Source: Polynucleobacter sp. UB-Tiil-W10 (GTDB lineage: Bacteria; Pseudomonadota; Gammaproteobacteria; Burkholderiales; Burkholderiaceae). Taken from it: a stretch of DNA of 64,000 nt. Below, in pieces: positions 61,269 through 64,000 of this stretch. The stretch's first letter is position 1. Each line of letters begins with the position of its first letter. Both the position numbers and the translations under genes were made by a program. The DNA is taken from NCBI RefSeq assembly GCF_018881605.1, contig NZ_JACVPZ010000001.1, positions 1,798,001-1,862,000 on the forward strand, in the 5' to 3' direction. The notes beneath the pieces are model-generated. The model worked only from the letters and a program-made list of their open reading frames with translations, had not been told where the DNA came from and ran no database searches.

Positions 61269-62198
61269 TTGCTGTTATCAATAGCAGGTCATCTCATATT
61301 ATTTTTTGGTTTGCCCTTCATATCCCTCTCCTCAGCACCGCCCATTGCTGATGATTTAATCATTAGGACTGAACTAAAGGTTGAACCCCCAAAAAAAATA
61401 CAGATGGCGAAAGATTTAAAGAGGCCCCCCAAGCAAACCACATCAAATAGCGCTTCTGAAGACCTCAAGTCCAACCTTGTCGGCCAGCAGGGCGGCTCTA
61501 ACGATCAATCTAGTGCTGCCTTTAAGTTGCCAGAATCAGGGATCATTTATTACGATTCCTATGTTGATGGGCAAAAGTACCAAACTGGTGAAATTGATTG
61601 GATTGTTGAGGGTAATAACTATCGTCTTTATATAAACATTCCTTATGCATTTGTAGGTCCCTTTGTATTTGAATCACGCGGGACAGTGGATGCTTACGGA
61701 ATCGCCCCCAGTATTTATTGGACTCAACGTGGCACAAAACCACCCCGGTATTCACGCTTTGATCGTAATGAAAAGGGGGAAGGGCAGATGTTTTTCTCTG
61801 AAAAACCTGATTTCACCCCTGCATTACTCCCGGGAACTCAAGATCGCTTTAGTCTGATGTTTCAACTTGCCTCATTATTAAATGGCGATAGCAAAATTGA
61901 TGAGGCGGGATCCATACGAGCAATTCCAGTGGTTGATTACAACACGCTGGAAATGTGGAACTTCAAAAGTTATGGTGAGACAACATCTGAAGACATTCCA
62001 AGCCTTGGTAAGGCCGTTAATCGTCATTACGCCTTAATGCAGCGTGAGAACGATCCATATAAGCGTCAGGTTGATATCTGGCTAGCAAAAGACCTAGAGT
62101 GGCTTCCGGGTCGTATTCGCTCCCTGGAGTCGAATGGTAGGGTGCTTGAGCTGATTTTCAAGCAAAAGAACCCTGTTCCAGCTGGGACCAGGCCTTAG
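61269..62198 (+). CDS. DUF3108 family protein with amino-terminal membrane anchor
   Basis: 309 residues if started at TTG 61269, but the frame is open upstream: the stretch from CTG at 61194 reads NLKIGREHFFHPPKINSLRI before the membrane helix, which looks protein-like, and CTG overlaps the HNH stop. No ATG or GTG exists there. One membrane helix, then a Pro/Lys-rich stretch (KVEPPKKIQMAKDLKRPPKQ), then a large beta-rich DUF3108 domain (FKLPESGIIYYDSYVDGQKYQTGEIDW onward). Likely periplasmic and anchored in the inner membrane. Function unknown. Confidence 0.75.
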   Translation: MLLSIAGHLILFFGLPFISLSSAPPIADDLIIRTELKVEPPKKIQMAKDLKRPPKQTTSNSASEDLKSNLVGQQGGSNDQSSAAFKLPESGIIYYDSYVDGQKYQTGEIDWIVEGNNYRLYINIPYAFVGPFVFESRGTVDAYGIAPSIYWTQRGTKPPRYSRFDRNEKGEGQMFFSEKPDFTPALLPGTQDRFSLMFQLASLLNGDSKIDEAGSIRAIPVVDYNTLEMWNFKSYGETTSEDIPSLGKAVNRHYALMQRENDPYKRQVDIWLAKDLEWLPGRIRSLESNGRVLELIFKQKNPVPAGTRP

Positions 62199-62200
62199 CC

Positions 62201-62758
62201 CTAAAACCCAGATCCTGACTTTGGGTTCTGGCTTGGCCTATTCAGCAATGCGCCCATCATTGAATACAGAGCTGCTCCAGACATGGAGACGGCAAAAATC
62301 CCTGAGAATGAGATGATGATAGGCAGGATTCTCCAGTGCTCCGAAAGCGTATAGTCACCATATCCAACCGTCGTATACATTTCCCCGGCGAAATAAAAGG
62401 TTTGAGGATTGGTGGGAAATACCTTCAAGGCTACGCATATGTAGGCCCAGGCGATGATTTCTATAAAGTGACTGCCAATAATCAATAGAATGGCAATGAA
62501 ATAGGAAAGAAAGTTGGCGCCATAGATGCGCTTGTTTTCTAGCTTGTGATCTAGCCAATGAAATGCGCCAGCAATCATCAGTACTGCCATGCCATGAAAT
62601 GTCAGCATTAGGCAGGACAAAATTAATACGATCCAGATCTGACTATTTCCCATGTCCGTATTGATCTCGGAAAATAGCGTGTAAAAGCTTGGAAGATCGG
62701 CATTCTGAAATAAATCAATCACAGGGAACTTGTGATCATGAAAGAAGTTCATTGTCAT
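62201..62758 (-). CDS. Two-helix potassium channel-like protein
   Basis: 185 residues. The pore segment FYFAGEMYTTVGYGDYTL contains the potassium-selectivity filter TVGYGD (Ion_trans_2 family). Hydrophobic segments cover about residues 41-66, 82-115 and 145-170, giving two pore-lining helices plus at least one extra. No RCK domain or cytoplasmic regulator is present. Start ATG at 62758; an ATG at 62752 is also in frame. Convergent with the DUF3108 gene, two bases apart. Confidence 0.85.
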   Translation of the reverse strand: MTMNFFHDHKFPVIDLFQNADLPSFYTLFSEINTDMGNSQIWIVLILSCLMLTFHGMAVLMIAGAFHWLDHKLENKRIYGANFLSYFIAILLIIGSHFIEIIAWAYICVALKVFPTNPQTFYFAGEMYTTVGYGDYTLSEHWRILPIIISFSGIFAVSMSGAALYSMMGALLNRPSQNPKSGSGF

Positions 62759-62828
62759 GGGAGCAAGGGTGATAAATTAACAAAAATATCTTGTTTGACA
62801 TAATAATGATTATGCGCAATCTAGGATG

Positions 62829-63536
62829 TTATGAGTTTGGCTGCTTAGGTGCTTTAGGACCTACATATGGTTGCTTATAAAGCTTTAACCAACGTGAGCT
62901 AAGTCCTTCTACTATCCATGGTTTCTCATAAATTACCGCAATATCTATTGCCGTAAAACCCTGAGAATTTTTCATCCGCAGATCAGCTCCTTTATCAAGC
63001 AAAAGCTTAATCAATTCTTCATTTCCCGATTGAACGGACATCATTAGCGGCGTTGTATTACCGGGGCTTAAGGAGTCAATGATCGCGCCATTGCTGATTA
63101 AGTATTGCGCAACCTCTAACTGTCCTTTAGCGCTTGCATAGTGCAATGGAGTCCAGCCAATATGATCAATACGAGCATTTCTTTGTTTGATGAGTGTCTT
63201 CACTACGGGCAAATTACCCTCAATTGAGGCAATCATGAGTGGTGTTTCTCCATACTTATTCGATAAATCAACATCTGTAGCCTTATTGAATATCAAAAGC
63301 TGAATCACATCATCAGACCTATCTTTGATGGCCAGATTCAGCATTGGCTCGCCCTTGGGATCGGTAGTGTTTGGGCTAACGCCTTTAGAAAGCAATGACT
63401 TAACGGTGGATACATCATTAAATTTGGCAGCTTTTACGAAATCCGTGATTTGTTCTTCGGATTGGGCCAAGACATAGCCATTTAAGCCAAATAATATACT
63501 TAAAACACTAACTAAATATCTAATTTTATTTCTCAT
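62829..63536 (-). CDS. Ankyrin repeat protein, exported
   Basis: 235 residues. Signal peptide with cleavage near LAQ (residue 25). About five ankyrin units follow (GETPLMIASIEGNLPVVKTLI; GWTPLHYASAKGQLEVAQYLI; TTPLMMSVQSGNEELIKLLL; GFTAIDIAVIYE). Probably a periplasmic binding protein of unknown partner. It overlaps the tatD stop by four bases (ATGA), an arrangement seen in related betaproteobacteria. Confidence 0.88.
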   Translation of the reverse strand: MRNKIRYLVSVLSILFGLNGYVLAQSEEQITDFVKAAKFNDVSTVKSLLSKGVSPNTTDPKGEPMLNLAIKDRSDDVIQLLIFNKATDVDLSNKYGETPLMIASIEGNLPVVKTLIKQRNARIDHIGWTPLHYASAKGQLEVAQYLISNGAIIDSLSPGNTTPLMMSVQSGNEELIKLLLDKGADLRMKNSQGFTAIDIAVIYEKPWIVEGLSSRWLKLYKQPYVGPKAPKQPNS

Positions 63537-64000
63537 GAATAGTTTCTATCTATATGAAAACATTCATAAAAATTACTTGAAGTTTTTTGCGCTAGATCCT
63601 CAACGGAGATGCCCTTAAGGTCTGCTATAAATTCCCCAACCTTTGCTACCCATGCAGGCTCATTAGTCTTGCCACGATAAGGAATGGGCGCCAAATAAGG
63701 AGAGTCTGTCTCAATGAGCATTCGTTCTAAGGGGACCTGTTTGCAGGTTTCCTGAAGATCTTTAGCACTCTTAAAGGTCACAATGCCAGAAAAAGAGATG
63801 AAAAACCCCATTTCCATGGCAGCTTTAGCAACTTCGAAAGACTCGGTAAAGCAATGCATGACTCCACCAATTCGCTGAGCACCCTCCTCTTTAAGGATTT
63901 TGATGGTGTCCTCAGATGCTGATCGGGTGTGGATGATCAATGGTTTCTTGCAGGCAATCGAAGCTCTAATATGCGTTCTAAAGCGTTCTCGTTGCCATTC
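63533..64000 (-). CDS. tatD: TatD family hydrolase, carboxyl part (5' end beyond window)
   Basis: 156 residues visible; the frame continues to the right edge as EWQRERFRTHIRASIACKKPLIIHTR, clearly TatD. Metal and active-site segments: IIHTRSASEDT, GVMHCFTES, SFSGIVTFKSAKDL, LIETDSPYLAPIPYRGKTNEP. TatD proteins are metal-dependent deoxyribonucleases. Its stop overlaps the ankyrin gene start, so translation is coupled. The missing amino part lies to the right of the window. Confidence 0.93.
   Translation of the reverse strand, partial: EWQRERFRTHIRASIACKKPLIIHTRSASEDTIKILKEEGAQRIGGVMHCFTESFEVAKAAMEMGFFISFSGIVTFKSAKDLQETCKQVPLERMLIETDSPYLAPIPYRGKTNEPAWVAKVGEFIADLKGISVEDLAQKTSSNFYECFHIDRNYS

Overview
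The window reads as chromosomal DNA of a small-genome freshwater betaproteobacterium, most likely Polynucleobacter or a close relative (Burkholderiaceae). This is inferred from protein character, compact spacing, GC content visibly lower than Burkholderia or Ralstonia, and betaproteobacterial gene order: phaC-phaB-phaR, tig-clpP-clpX-lon, pyrG-kdsA-eno-ftsB, tsaB-rimI and tatD-ankyrin. I see no insertion sequence, prophage, CRISPR array, rRNA or toxin-antitoxin pair. Almost all DNA is assigned to genes. The only gene-free stretch over 300 bases between proteins, 55607-56034, is filled by three tRNAs and a terminator.

Layout. 1-3378: maturation genes for a molybdenum hydroxylase of the CO dehydrogenase/aldehyde oxidoreductase type (XdhC-like edge fragment, MobA/MocA-like nucleotidyltransferase, CoxE-like VWA protein, CoxD-like MoxR ATPase), with a RidA protein between them. 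3492-4354: two tandem periplasmic c-type cytochromes behind a perfect FNR-type box. 4371-12395: a GntR/FCD repressor divergent from a complete propionyl-CoA to succinyl-CoA module (methylmalonyl-CoA mutase, MeaB, PccB, PccA, VOC protein). 12441-14196: tsaB, rimI and a degenerate HolD/uracil-glycosylase-like gene. 14239-19488: lplT, alr, bamD, rluD, pgeF. 19518-25323: polyhydroxyalkanoate genes phaC, phaB, phaR, with rimO and a thiolase. 25372-31117: serB, mfd, ispD, ispF. 31196-37544: tRNA-Leu, tig-clpP-clpX, lon behind a sigma32-like promoter, tRNA-Val. 37652-48006: a PpiD-like chaperone, tesA, ybbA, purL, a spermidine-synthase-like gene, acnB. 48241-48865: a two-gene operon of a tiny membrane protein and a DUF2147 protein. 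48974-55606: pyrG, kdsA, eno, ftsB, hslO, gltX. 55685-55997: tRNA-Ala, tRNA-Glu, tRNA-Asp. 56035-64000: a hydrolase, membrane and periplasmic proteins of unknown role, hydroxypyruvate isomerase with tartronate semialdehyde reductase, HNH nuclease, DUF3108 protein, a potassium-channel-like protein, an ankyrin protein and the 3' part of tatD.

How the parts work together. Propionyl-CoA carboxylase, the mutase with its GTPase chaperone and possibly the VOC protein feed odd-chain carbon into succinyl-CoA, and a GntR repressor probably senses an intermediate. The PHA genes store surplus acetyl-CoA as polyester. Trigger factor, ClpXP, Lon, PpiD-like chaperone and Hsp33 form a protein quality-control set. 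Hydroxypyruvate isomerase and tartronate semialdehyde reductase handle C2/C3 acids, although glyoxylate carboligase is not in the window.

I did not find a convincing new multi-gene system. The most interesting items are a degenerate UDG/HolD-like gene beside rimI, a PpiD-like protein without its parvulin domain, an FNR box placed for repression over a cytochrome promoter, a 22-bp perfect palindrome over the gntR start, a sigma32-like lon promoter, and a VOC enzyme whose likely metal ligands resemble glyoxalase I more than methylmalonyl-CoA epimerase.
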